38,699 bases of DNA, taken from the NCBI GenBank assembly GCA_017468115.1, contig JAFUJS010000014.1:1-38699 (forward strand), read 5' to 3'. Below the pieces are notes generated by a model. The model made no database searches. It worked only from the letters and a program-made list of their open reading frames with translations, and was not told the DNA's origin. Source of the stretch: Clostridia bacterium. Lineage in GTDB: Bacteria > Bacillota_A > Clostridia > Oscillospirales > CAG-272. Both the position numbers and the translations under genes were made by a program. Shown in pieces: positions 1 through 7,600 of this stretch (position 1 is its first letter; each line of letters starts with the position of its first letter).

Positions 1-56
1 ATCTCTTCTTTCAATTCTTTTGTGTAACTCTTGAATTTTTGTCCTTTTTTAGCCAT
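1..56 (-). CDS. Transposase OrfA N-terminus, IS3-like (partial)
   Basis: Only the first 18 codons are in the window. They read MAKKGQKFKSYTKELKEE, which resembles the start of the helix-turn-helix OrfA of IS3/IS150-type transposases (basic residues, then the SYTKELK motif). The ATG at 54-56 has a strong GGAGG-type ribosome site at about 66-70, inside an inverted repeat. The rest of the gene, including any DDE domain made by frameshifting, is off the left edge. The family call rests on a short peptide and could be wrong. Confidence 0.55.
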   Translation of the reverse strand, partial: MAKKGQKFKSYTKELKEE

Positions 57-137
57 AATTAAAAACCTCCTATGGTTTCATTATACCATAAGAGGTTTTT
101 GCCTTTTTATTTTTTGTGAACTATTTGGGGTTCACTT
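1..137 (-). mobile_element. End of an IS3-family-like insertion sequence, cut by the window edge
   Basis: A transposase start codon at 54-56 reads leftwards out of the window. Upstream of it, 117-134 (TGAACTATTTGGGGTTCA) would give an element end starting TGAACCCC, as in IS3-like elements. A 40-bp imperfect inverted repeat at 61-100 overlaps the ribosome site and could hold it in a hairpin. The other end lies outside the window, so the outer boundary near 134-137 is inferred. Confidence 0.5.
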
Positions 138-160
138 CAAAAGCCTGTTCCTTTTTTATT

Positions 161-228
161 GAATTGACGCTTTGCGTCATGAATTGAGCCGTTGGCTCAT
201 GAAGAATGAATTGATGCCTAGCATCATT
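161..228. repeat. Tandem array of three hairpin modules
   Basis: Three consecutive modules share the linker GAATTGA and end in TCAT or TCATT (161-180, 181-200 and about 201-228). Each holds a different self-complementary stem: GACGC/GCGTC, GAGCC/GGCTC and GATGC/GCATC. The stem changes while pairing is kept. No coding potential is seen here. Confidence 0.6.
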
Positions 229-410
229 GTAGGGCGGGGGCTTGCTCCCGCCGTTTCTTAGGTGTTCTTTTGTACAAGGATTGACAATCCCCCCTCACTA
301 TCGTGGCTCTCCCCAACACAAGGTACGCCCTACGGGTGCCTTTGACAAGGGAGGCTCTGAAGATTGCTCGCCTTTGAGGGCTTTCGGCGGGAGATAAACC
401 CCCGCCCTAC
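229..410. repeat. Composite intergenic repeat with 12-bp inverted ends and a MITE relic
   Basis: GTAGGGCGGGGG at 229-240 is the exact reverse complement of 399-410. Inside, 283-355 matches the reverse complement of the left half of the MITE at 15560-15706, including the motif GGTACGCCCTAC and the end CAAGGGAGGCT. A further hairpin, GGGTGGAT/ATCCACCC, lies at about 430-450. With the array at 161-228 this accounts for most of the gene-free stretch before 493. Confidence 0.55.
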
Positions 411-465
411 GGTTTGTTTGTCTTTATTCGGGTGGATATGGAATCCACCCCTACGATATTGAGAT

Positions 466-493
466 AAAAAAGGAGCGATTTCGCTCCTTTTTT
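466..493 (-). terminator. Rho-independent terminator of the tRNA-editing gene
   Basis: AGGAGCGA (471-478) pairs with TCGCTCCT (481-488), extended by A/T pairs. On the minus strand it is followed by a T-run, directly after the stop codon of the 493-1041 gene. Confidence 0.8.
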
Positions 494-1041
494 TATTCTA
501 TTGGTGGTGTGTAGTCAACAAAGGTTGGGGTGTGGTTTAGTGCAGGAATGATTTTGTTTATCAAATCATCGGTTTTTAGCTTTATTGATGAGGTGTTAAT
601 ACAGGGGTGGCAGCTAAAATGCTCATGGCTCAAAATTTCCTTGTCTATAACTAAGGAAACACGGCACTCTGTGTCGTTAATTAGCCCCATTATGCTGACA
701 GAGCCCGGGGTCAAATCAAGCATTGAATTTAGGTCCTCTGGAGTGCCGAAGGAAAGGCGTGAGGAATTTACCTTTGGGGAAAACTCCTTTGTTACAAAAT
801 GCTTGTCTGCCGGAAGGACAAACATATAAAAGCGTGTTTTTTGCCTGTTGCAAAGAAAAAGGTTTTTGCATATAACATTATCAAGCACCTTTTCAATTTT
901 TGCGCAGTCGTCCATTGTGCCCGCAGGGCTATGGTCAACTCTGTAATATTCTATGCCGAGGCTGTCAAGAAAATCATATACCTTAATTTCTTTTTCCAGT
1001 CTACCCTCGTTGGTTTTTGGTCGTCCTACAAACAGCTCCAT
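493..1041 (-). CDS. Prolyl-tRNA editing protein, YbaK/ProX family
   Basis: The 182-residue product has the single YbaK/EbsC aminoacyl-tRNA deacylase fold of stand-alone ProX/PrdX proteins. These cytosolic enzymes hydrolyse Ala-tRNA(Pro) (some relatives Cys-tRNA) mischarged by prolyl-tRNA synthetase. Visible family features are the N-terminal segment VYDFLDSLGIEYYRVDHSPA, the CKNLFL segment carrying the conserved lysine (about residue 59), the VLPADK strand, and the glycine-rich loop LTPGSVSIMGLIND. Length matches the free-standing family. The ATG follows AAGGAGAGAAA closely. It stands alone, divergent from the zinc-finger gene, with its own terminator. Family assignment is firm; the exact misacylated substrate is inferred. 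Confidence 0.9.
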   Translation of the reverse strand: MELFVGRPKTNEGRLEKEIKVYDFLDSLGIEYYRVDHSPAGTMDDCAKIEKVLDNVICKNLFLCNRQKTRFYMFVLPADKHFVTKEFSPKVNSSRLSFGTPEDLNSMLDLTPGSVSIMGLINDTECRVSLVIDKEILSHEHFSCHPCINTSSIKLKTDDLINKIIPALNHTPTFVDYTPPIE

Positions 1042-1056
1042 TTTCTCTCCTTAATT

Positions 1057-1084
1057 TTTTGGGACAAAGTGTCCCAAAAGTATA
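1057..1084 (-). promoter_or_regulatory. Inverted repeat over a possible promoter of the tRNA-editing gene
   Basis: TTTTGGGAC-N5-GTCCCAAAA (1057-1079) has perfect 9-bp arms. It abuts a TATACT -10-like hexamer on the minus strand (1079-1084), so it could be an operator or a 5' leader hairpin. The matching -35 is weak. Confidence 0.4.
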
Positions 1085-1234
1085 CCTTTTTCGGAATTGT
1101 TTTTCTTGCATTCCCTCTTTTCAGGGTTTACAATATAATTGTACAGAAGCAATGCTCTTTTCCCGTTTAGGGCATTTCTCCACTCTTTTGTACATTATAT
1201 TTTATTTCTATTAAAATGTCAAGGAGGTTATTTT

Positions 1235-1663
1235 TTGTGGAGCAATAAAAACGGCTGTTTGCCGCTTGAATTAAGCGTACACAGGTGCGCACTTTGCGGC
1301 GATGGCATTTTTTGGGGACATAAATACTTTTTTATTAAGGACAGAGCCTTCCACTCACAGTGCTTACAGGAAAACTTGTCGGTTAAAGAGGTGCTTTCTC
1401 TTTTGGGCGTTGAGGAAAAGACCGCAGAGGGCGATGCCGCACCGAACCCGAACCTTTTAGGCCACGTTTTGCTGGGTCCTTATAAAAATATTCTTGTTCT
1501 TGAGAGCTTTTGGCATTATTTCAAAAGACGCTTTCCTTTTTACAGGGAGATAGTTTTATCTCTTTCGATTTACAAAAAGGAAAAGGGCGTTTGGTTTTTT
1601 TCAAGCGACCAGGATATGCTTGAAAAATGGGCTATAATGAAAGTGAGAAAATGGCAGAATTAG
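1235..1663 (+). CDS. Small protein with a LIM-like zinc-finger half
   Basis: I do not recognise the family. The 142-residue protein has C18-x2-C21-x18-H40-x2-C43 near its N-terminus, the spacing of one LIM or treble-clef-type zinc site. A mixed, aromatic-rich C-terminal half follows (FWHYFKRRFPFYREIV). The start is a TTG at 1235, chosen because AGGAGG at 1222-1227 lies 7 nt upstream; no better in-frame ATG has a ribosome site. It overlaps the next gene by 13 nt, so the two are translationally coupled. A DNA- or RNA-binding helper of the downstream sigma-like protein is possible but only suggested by context. Confidence 0.55.
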   Translation: MWSNKNGCLPLELSVHRCALCGDGIFWGHKYFFIKDRAFHSQCLQENLSVKEVLSLLGVEEKTAEGDAAPNPNLLGHVLLGPYKNILVLESFWHYFKRRFPFYREIVLSLSIYKKEKGVWFFSSDQDMLEKWAIMKVRKWQN

Positions 1664-2046
1664 AAACGGTAAAAAAGGAGCTTAAGGCTCTTAAAAGCAC
1701 AAATACGGTTATCAGGGCTTTGGAAAGGACCCAGCTTTCACACCTGAAAAGGATTGAAATGCTAAAAAGACTGGAGCAAACACCACAAGTGAAGGATGCA
1801 ATCCGCCGTGAGGAATGTATGCTTGCACAGCTGAATATTTCAAAGTATATAAACGACTCCCGCACGACCGAGGAAAGATATATTGAGGCAATAAACAGCC
1901 TAGAGCCAATTGACAAGGCTATCATTCTCGACAGCTATATAAACGGCAGGGCTTATTGGCAAATCGGTCAAAAAATCGGCTTTTCCGAGGAGGGGATTAG
2001 AAAGAGGGTCAAGAAAATTCTTTCCACCCTGGCAAAAAGAATATAA
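1651..2046 (+). CDS. Sigma-70 region 4-like helix-turn-helix protein
   Basis: The 131-residue, highly helical protein begins with a charged coiled-coil-like segment (ELETVKKELKAL onward). It ends in a helix-turn-helix resembling sigma-70 region 4 or phage late-gene activators of the RinA/ArpU type (SLEPIDKAIILDSYINGR, then YWQIGQKIGFSEEGIRKRV). No sigma region 2 is present, so it cannot be a complete sigma factor. ATG 1651 was chosen because it follows the purine-rich GTGAG; an upstream in-frame ATG at 1627 is possible. It overlaps the zinc-finger gene by 13 nt. Such proteins are common in prophages, and this pair may be a phage remnant, but no other phage genes are visible. Confidence 0.6.
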   Translation: MAELETVKKELKALKSTNTVIRALERTQLSHLKRIEMLKRLEQTPQVKDAIRREECMLAQLNISKYINDSRTTEERYIEAINSLEPIDKAIILDSYINGRAYWQIGQKIGFSEEGIRKRVKKILSTLAKRI

Positions 2047-2052
2047 CAAAAA

Positions 2053-2217
2053 GGAACAGATGAAAATAGGATGATGTTCTTAGCGGAGAATTTAAAAAAC
2101 GCCACTAAGTGCAAGCATCGCATTTGTCTGGACAAACGCATTATGGGCTAAGCCCAAACACCTGTTACAAGCAGAAAGAGAGAACAAATCGGAAAATCCC
2201 AAATGTTCTCTCTTTTT
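2053..2217 (+). ncRNA. Candidate structured RNA (class not identified)
   Basis: A closing stem pairs 2053-2062 with 2159-2168 (GGAACAGATG with CACCTGTTAC, two mismatches). It encloses three hairpins: 2079-2109 (CTTAG/CTAAG with an inner GG/CC), 2120-2139 (TTTGT/ACAAA, loop CTGG) and 2144-2156 (TGGGC/GCCCA). A 12-bp terminator follows at once. A TATAAC at 2042-2047 would place a start near 2053. No reading frame of note lies inside, and the next gene runs the other way, so it is not an obvious riboswitch. I could not match it to a known RNA class. Confidence 0.4.
2175..2217 (+). terminator. Strong rho-independent terminator
   Basis: AAAGAGAGAACA (2175-2186) pairs perfectly with TGTTCTCTCTTT (2204-2215) and is followed by Ts on the plus strand. 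It ends the transcript of the sigma-like gene and/or the RNA candidate. Confidence 0.8.
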
Positions 2218-2221
2218 GTGT

Positions 2222-2473
2222 TGGTTTAATGAAATCGTGGCAGTGCCACGATGAAATCTTCACTTTGTTCAGATGAAATCCAAGGCGTTGCTTTGGATGA
2301 AATCAAATCCGTCTAACTTCAACCCTGCAAAGCAGGATTTCATCGCCATAGCGATTTCATCCGCCAAAGGTGGATTTCACCCGTCGAATAGGGATTCCCC
2401 GAAAAGTCGCAGACTTTTTGGGGGGGTCTCGTAGACGGATTTGACTGTGTGATACTCCGTTAAGAGTATCACA
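2222..2473. repeat. Array of hairpin modules separated by GATGAAATC / GATTTCATC
   Basis: This stretch has no gene. It holds short palindromes (GTGGCA/TGCCAC, CCAAGGC/GCTTTGG, CCTGC/GCAGG, CGC/GCG, CCGCC/GGTGG) joined by the linker TGAAATC, which inverts to GATTTCA in the right half. An outer pair, AAATCCGTCT and AGACGGATTT, and a final perfect hairpin GTGTGATACTC/GAGTATCACAC (2446-2473) follow. AAAAAGGAACAGAT near 2049 recurs inverted near 2475, so the whole interval has inverted ends. Confidence 0.55.
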
Positions 2474-2491
2474 CTATCTGTTCCTTTTTCT

Positions 2492-3991
2492 TTAATACGA
2501 AGGCGCAACGAAGCGCTTTTTATTGGCACGGCAGATACGCTGTGCGCTGAAGCGGCCACTCATAACCGCTGTGGGAAGTCCGCCGCTTTGGATTAGCCAT
2601 TGTCCTGCAAGAATAAATTTCTTTAGTCCCTTGACAATGCCCTTTTGCATAAGTGTCTTTCCTCTCGGGGTGTGAACAAAGCCCTGGAAATTACCGTGGC
2701 GAGAGTATAGATATCTCTCGTAGGTCATTGGTGTGATAAAGTCAATTATTTCAAGGGAGTCAGCAAGGCTTGGGTAATATGCCTTCAGCTCCTCTAAAAG
2801 TGCGCTTGCAATTCTCTTCTTTTCCTCTACGTAGGTGCCGTTTTCCTTGGCTTGCTTCCACCAGCGATACATATCGTCAGCACCTGAAAGGGTTATTTGG
2901 AAAATGTCGCTGCCGTCGCTCTTTACAGTTCTGTCGTAGGAATAGTTTCTTATGGAAATTGTATCATACACACGCTCCACAGAAACAGGATTTTTTACAG
3001 GGATTGTAACGGAAAGCGGCAGGTTTGATGTGTCCTTCTTACACTTAACAACTGCGGTTGTAAAGGTGTAAATTGGGTAGTCCCTCTCGTTTTCCAGACG
3101 TGTGTCTATCTTTCTTACCCTGTACTTGCCCTTAAGCAGGTCCTTCAGGCAATGCTCAACGGGGGTGGTTGACACAACCCAGTCGGCATAAAGGCGGCTG
3201 CCGTCTTGTAGCTCCACGCCCTTTGTTACATTGTCCTCAACGATAATCTCTTTAACCTCGCTCTTGGTTGTAATCTTACCGCCAAGGCTAAGATATCTTT
3301 GCTCCACCCTTTCGGTAAGGGCAAGTGAGCCGCCCGCAGGAATACCTGCATCATTTGCGGTAACGTGTCCCATCATATAAAGAAAGCTCATAAGATTATA
3401 GTCGGAGCCCATATAGGTGGAAATTGCGTGCCTTAGGTATGGGTTTTTGAAGCGCTTTGTGAATTTCTCGCAGGAAATTCTGGCTGTTTTTTCAACTATA
3501 ATATAGTCTCCTGCCATAGTGAAGGCAACCTTCAAAAGCTCCCCAAGGTTCATCATATCCGACGGCTTATCTACCGGTGGGTTGATTTTTTGGAAGCGCT
3601 TTATCAGCTTGCATAAATGCTTTATTGCCCTTTCGTCCTCGGGGGCAAAGGAAATAAGCTCATTTTCAAGCTTTTGTAAATCCGCATAAAATGTAAATTT
3701 CTTTCCTTCTCCATAGTCAAAAACGCATAGGTCGTCCTGATAAAAAATCTCGGTATCCTCTTTTATTGCGTGGATTTCTCTCCACAGGGGATATGTGGTT
3801 GATTTTGGATTAACGCCGGAGAGCCAATGTATACAGCCGTCAATATAACAGCCCCTTCTCTCCCATCCGATGCAGGCGCCACCTGTAACGTGGTTTTTCT
3901 CCAAAACCTCTGTTTCAAAGCCGTTTGCCTGTAAATAAATTCCGGCACTCAGCCCTGAAATTCCGCCGCCGATTATTAAAACCTTACTCAT
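2492..3991 (-). CDS. NAD(P)/FAD-dependent oxidoreductase, phytoene desaturase (CrtI)-like
   Basis: The 499-residue protein opens with the dinucleotide-binding motif GGGISGLSAGIYL (residues 8-20) and an ADP-ribose acidic end (VLEKN). It then has the GGAC and G-W-R-G-Y segment typical of the CrtI / retinol-saturase / carotenoid isomerase superfamily. A C-terminal FAD motif, GQWLIQSGGLPTAVMSGR, completes the fold. Length is normal for the family. These enzymes saturate, desaturate or isomerise isoprenoid or other hydrophobic substrates; no carotenoid genes are nearby, so the substrate is unknown. The ATG follows an AGGAG-type site (TAGGAGAAAAATATG). It is a single-gene unit with its own promoter. 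Confidence 0.85.
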   Translation of the reverse strand: MSKVLIIGGGISGLSAGIYLQANGFETEVLEKNHVTGGACIGWERRGCYIDGCIHWLSGVNPKSTTYPLWREIHAIKEDTEIFYQDDLCVFDYGEGKKFTFYADLQKLENELISFAPEDERAIKHLCKLIKRFQKINPPVDKPSDMMNLGELLKVAFTMAGDYIIVEKTARISCEKFTKRFKNPYLRHAISTYMGSDYNLMSFLYMMGHVTANDAGIPAGGSLALTERVEQRYLSLGGKITTKSEVKEIIVEDNVTKGVELQDGSRLYADWVVSTTPVEHCLKDLLKGKYRVRKIDTRLENERDYPIYTFTTAVVKCKKDTSNLPLSVTIPVKNPVSVERVYDTISIRNYSYDRTVKSDGSDIFQITLSGADDMYRWWKQAKENGTYVEEKKRIASALLEELKAYYPSLADSLEIIDFITPMTYERYLYSRHGNFQGFVHTPRGKTLMQKGIVKGLKKFILAGQWLIQSGGLPTAVMSGRFSAQRICRANKKRFVAPSY

Positions 3992-4009
3992 ATTTTTCTC
4001 CTAAAAAAT

Positions 4010-4073
4010 GGTCAACCAAAGCCCTTTGGTTGACCTATGGAAGTATTATAACACATATTCCTTAAAAAAACAA
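4010..4073 (-). promoter_or_regulatory. Promoter plus 5'-terminal inverted repeat of the CrtI-like gene
   Basis: On the minus strand TTGTTT (4068-4073), a 17-bp spacer and TATAAT (4045-4050) make a good sigma-A promoter. A perfect 11-12-bp inverted repeat (GGTCAACCAAAG / CTTTGGTTGACC, 4010-4035) falls at the predicted transcript start. It could be a regulator's operator or a stabilising 5' stem-loop. Confidence 0.6.
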
Positions 4074-4112
4074 TAAAAAAAGCAGGAAAACCAATATTTT
4101 CCTGCTTTTAAT
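4074..4112 (-). terminator. Terminator of the small secreted protein gene
   Basis: AAAGCAGGAAAA pairs with TTTTCCTGCTTT across the loop CCAATA. On the minus strand the stem runs into seven Ts. It lies just before the CrtI-like promoter. Confidence 0.8.
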
Positions 4113-4240
4113 GGTTTATGCCTTGCGAGAGTGATACGAACCACTTTTGGAACGAACAAAACTCCCGTCTTTTGCGTTAAAATTTTTTGAAATATTTTTA
4201 TTCCTCGTCGGAAGCTGCTGAGACGGTTGTCTCCGGGAAC

Positions 4241-4534
4241 TCACCTTGATAGCTTGGTTGCTGATGCAGTTGTTGATTCAACGCCGTTTTCATATCCGGC
4301 ATTGGCTGTCCACCTTTCCCCACCGTCTAAGATATAGGTAATAGTCTTACCAAAATCAAACTTGGTAGAAATGTCGGCAGTAATTACAATAGTGTCGCCA
4401 TCCACAGTCTGAGAATATGCGCTATCATAATCAGCCTTTGTGCTTACTCTATATTCCTCTGCCGATACAGCAAGGGTAAAGGTCAACATACACAAGGTGG
4501 CTAGGATAGCTATTATCAAAAGCTTATTTTTCAT
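4241..4534 (-). CDS. Small secreted protein, possibly truncated by a frameshift
   Basis: The 97-residue product starts with a clear Sec signal peptide (MKNK, hydrophobic core LLIIAILATLCMLTFTLAV, cleavage after SAE or nearby). A short mature region mentions VDGDTIVITADIST, reminiscent of beta-helix or adhesin surface proteins, but too little remains to name a family. AGGAGAG precedes the ATG. Beyond the stop, another frame (QQPSYQGEFPETTVSAASDEE, ending near 4199) looks protein-like and Pro/Thr/Ser-rich. A single-base frameshift near 4245-4265 may therefore have cut the true C-terminus; alternatively the gene is the relic of a much larger surface protein. Confidence 0.55.
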   Translation of the reverse strand: MKNKLLIIAILATLCMLTFTLAVSAEEYRVSTKADYDSAYSQTVDGDTIVITADISTKFDFGKTITYILDGGERWTANAGYENGVESTTASATKLSR

Positions 4535-4605
4535 AAAACTCTCCTAAATGTAATTTATCATTTTACTACATTCTTACACACATGCGGAAAACTGTCAAGT
4601 TCAAT

Positions 4606-4637
4606 AAAAAATGCACCCCCGAGGGAGTGCATTTTTA
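4606..4637 (-). terminator. Terminator of the pyruvate oxidoreductase gene
   Basis: AAAAATGCAC and GTGCATTTTT form the stem, with CCC/GGG pairing towards a short loop. A T-run follows on the minus strand, immediately after the stop codon of the large gene. Confidence 0.8.
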
Positions 4638-4646
4638 TTTTGAGAA

Positions 4647-7600
4647 TTAGTTGTTCTCGTCCGGAGCGTAGAGTGTTACAAATCTCTTAAGTCTTTCGTA
4701 CTTAGCCTTTGCAGCCTCTTCACTCTTAGCGAAGAGAACCTCTGCTCTGTCTGGGAACTGCTGTGCAAGACGGCTGTAACGTGTTTCGCTTGTTAGGAAT
4801 GCACGGTAGTCGCCTGTTGGCTCCTTGGAGTCGAGCATGAATGGGTTCTTGCCCTCTGCCTTAAGTGCTGGGTTGTATCTGAACAGATCCCAGTAACCAG
4901 CCTCAACAGCCTTCTTCATTTCGCCCTGGCAGTTTGTCATACCACCCTTAAGACCGTGCATCTCACATGGAGCATAGCCGATGATAAGTGATGGACCCGG
5001 ATAAGCCTCAGCCTCTGCCATAGCCTTAAGTGTTTGAGCTGGGTTAGCACCCATAGCGATTTGAGCAACGTATACATAGCCGTAGGACATTGCGATTTCA
5101 GCAAGGTTCTTCTTACCGATAGCCTTACCAGCTGCAGCGAACTGTGCAACCTGACCGATGTTAGAAGCCTTAGATGCCTGTCCACCTGTGTTGGAATAAA
5201 CCTCAGTATCGAATACCATTACGTTTACGTCCTCGCCGGAAGCAAGCACGTGGTCAAGACCACCGAAGCCGATATCGTAAGCCCAACCGTCGCCACCGAA
5301 GATCCATACGGACTTCTTGGAGAGGTATGTCTTTTCAGCAAGGATGTCCTTAGCTGTTGGGCAACCAGCCTCTGCTGCCTTTTCAAGCTCTACGATGAGT
5401 GCCTTTGTAGCCTCTTCGTTAGCCTTACCGTCGTTCTTTGTATCGAGATAAGCCTGTGCGACAGCCTTGAACTCGTCAGATGCCTTTTCAGACGCCATCA
5501 TAGCCTCAACCTTGCCGATAAGCTTTTCACGAATTGTCTTTTGACCGAGGTACATACCAAGACCATGCTCAGCATTATCCTCGAAGAGGGAGTTAGCCCA
5601 AGCAGGACCTCTGCCACTATCCTTATTTACTGTGTAAGGTGTGGAAGGTGCGGAGCCGCCCCAAATTGATGAACAGCCTGTTGCGTTAGAAATGTACATT
5701 CTCTCGCCGAAGAGCTGTGTAATAAGTCTTGCGTATGATGTTTCAGCACAGCCTGCGCAGGAGCCTGAGAACTCGAGAAGTGGCTGGTTGAACTGGCTAC
5801 CCTTTACAGATGTTTCGCTGAATGGAAGCTCCTTCTTGGAAACATTTGCAACTGCGTAGTCGAATACAGGCTGTTGTGCGCCCTGTGTTGCCTGTGGAAC
5901 CATCTTAATTGGCGCCTTGTCTGGGTTAACCTTTGCCATTGGACATACGTTTACGCAAAGTCCGCATCCCATACAGTCAAGTGGGCTGATAGCGATTGTG
6001 AACTTGTGGTCCTCAAAGCCCTTTGCACCCTTAACCTCGGCATACTTTGTAGCCTTAGGAGCCTTCTTCATCTCATCCTTGTTCATAATGTAAGGACGGA
6101 GTGTTGCGTGTGGACATACGTATGAGCACATATTACATTGGCTACAGTTGTTTTCAGGAATCCACTCAGGAACCATAACTGCAACACCACGCTTTTCGTA
6201 AGCTGCAGCGCCCTGTGGGAATGTACCGTCAACATAGTCAGTAAATGCAGATACAGGAAGCTTATCGCCCTCCATCTTGGAAACAGGAAGAAGCACGTTT
6301 TCAACATACTTAACAAGATCTGCTCTGTTGCCGACAACCTTTTCCTTCTTGTTTGTAACCTTAATGGTCTTCCAAGCCTCCGGAACCTCAACCTTAACAA
6401 GTGCGTCCTTACCGGCATCGATAGCCTTGTAGTTCATTTCAACTACTGCCTCGCCCTTCTTTAGGTAGGACTTCTTAGCCATGTACTTCATCTTTTCGAT
6501 GGCTTCGTCAATTGGCATAATGTTAGCAAGTGTGAAGAAGGCGGATTGGAGAATTGTATTTGTTCTCTTACCCATACCGATTTCAGCAGCCTTATCAATT
6601 GCGTTTACGATATAGAACTTAATGTCGTTTGTAGCGATGTACTTCTTAACCTCGTTTGGAAGGTACTTTTCAAGGTCCTCAACGCTCCACTGGCAGTTGA
6701 GAAGGAATGTACCGCCAGGCTTAACATCGTTTACAATCTTGTAGCCCTTAAGCAGGTAAGATGGGTTATGGCAAGCAACGAAGTCAGCCTTTGTAATGTA
6801 GTAAGGGCTCTTAATCTGCTTGTCACCAAAGCGAAGGTGAGAAATTGTAACGCCACCTGTCTTCTTGGAGTCGTACTGGAAGTAAGCCTGAATAAACTTA
6901 TCTGTGTAGTCACCGATAATCTTAATGGAGTTCTTATTAGCACCAACTGTACCGTCACCGCCAAGACCCCAGAACTTGCAGGAGATTGTGCCCTGTGCGC
7001 TTGTGTCAGGAGCAACCTTTTCAGGAAGTGAAAGTCCTGTAACGTCGTCTACGATACCGATTGTGAAGTTAGCCTTTGGCTCTCTCTTCTTAAGGTTCTC
7101 GTAAACTGCGAAGATGGAAGCAGGTGTTGTATCCTTAGAGCCAAGACCGTAACGGCCGCCAACAACCTTAGCCTTGTGGCCCTTGATTGCAAGTGCGGAA
7201 ACAACGTCGAGGTAAAGTGGCTCACCAAGTGAACCAGGCTCCTTAGTTCTGTCAAGAACAGCAATCTTCTTTGCTGTCTTTGGAATTGCCTCATAAAGCT
7301 TGTCTGCAACGAATGGACGGTAAAGTCTAACCTTTACAAGACCAACCTTCTCGCCAAGAGCTGTGAGGTAATCAATAACCTCCTCACAAACGTCACATAC
7401 AGAGCCCATAGCAACGATAACTCTTTCAGCGTCAGGTGCGCCGTAGTAGTTAAAGAGCTTGTAGTCTGTACCAAGCTTTTCGTTAACCTTGTCCATGTAA
7501 TCCTCAACGATTGCAGGGAATGCGTTGTAGTATGTATTACATGCCTCTCTGTGCTGGAAGAAGATATCTCCGTTTTCAGCAGAGCCACGAAGAACAGGAT

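Noticed and set aside
799..1214. Overlapping plus-strand open frames between 799 and 1214
   Set aside because: They are antisense to the tRNA-editing gene or cross its promoter region, have no ribosome site, and encode no recognisable protein.
1188..1217. TTGTAC...TAAAAT as promoter of the zinc-finger gene
   Set aside because: The transcript would start inside the ribosome site, so the message could not be translated normally.
2079..2115. GCCACT motif in the RNA candidate as part of a cobalamin riboswitch
   Set aside because: The other conserved cobalamin blocks are missing, and no B12 gene follows in the same direction.
2053..2217. RNA candidate as 6S RNA
   Set aside because: It forms a multibranched set of short hairpins, not the long rod with a central bubble expected for 6S RNA.
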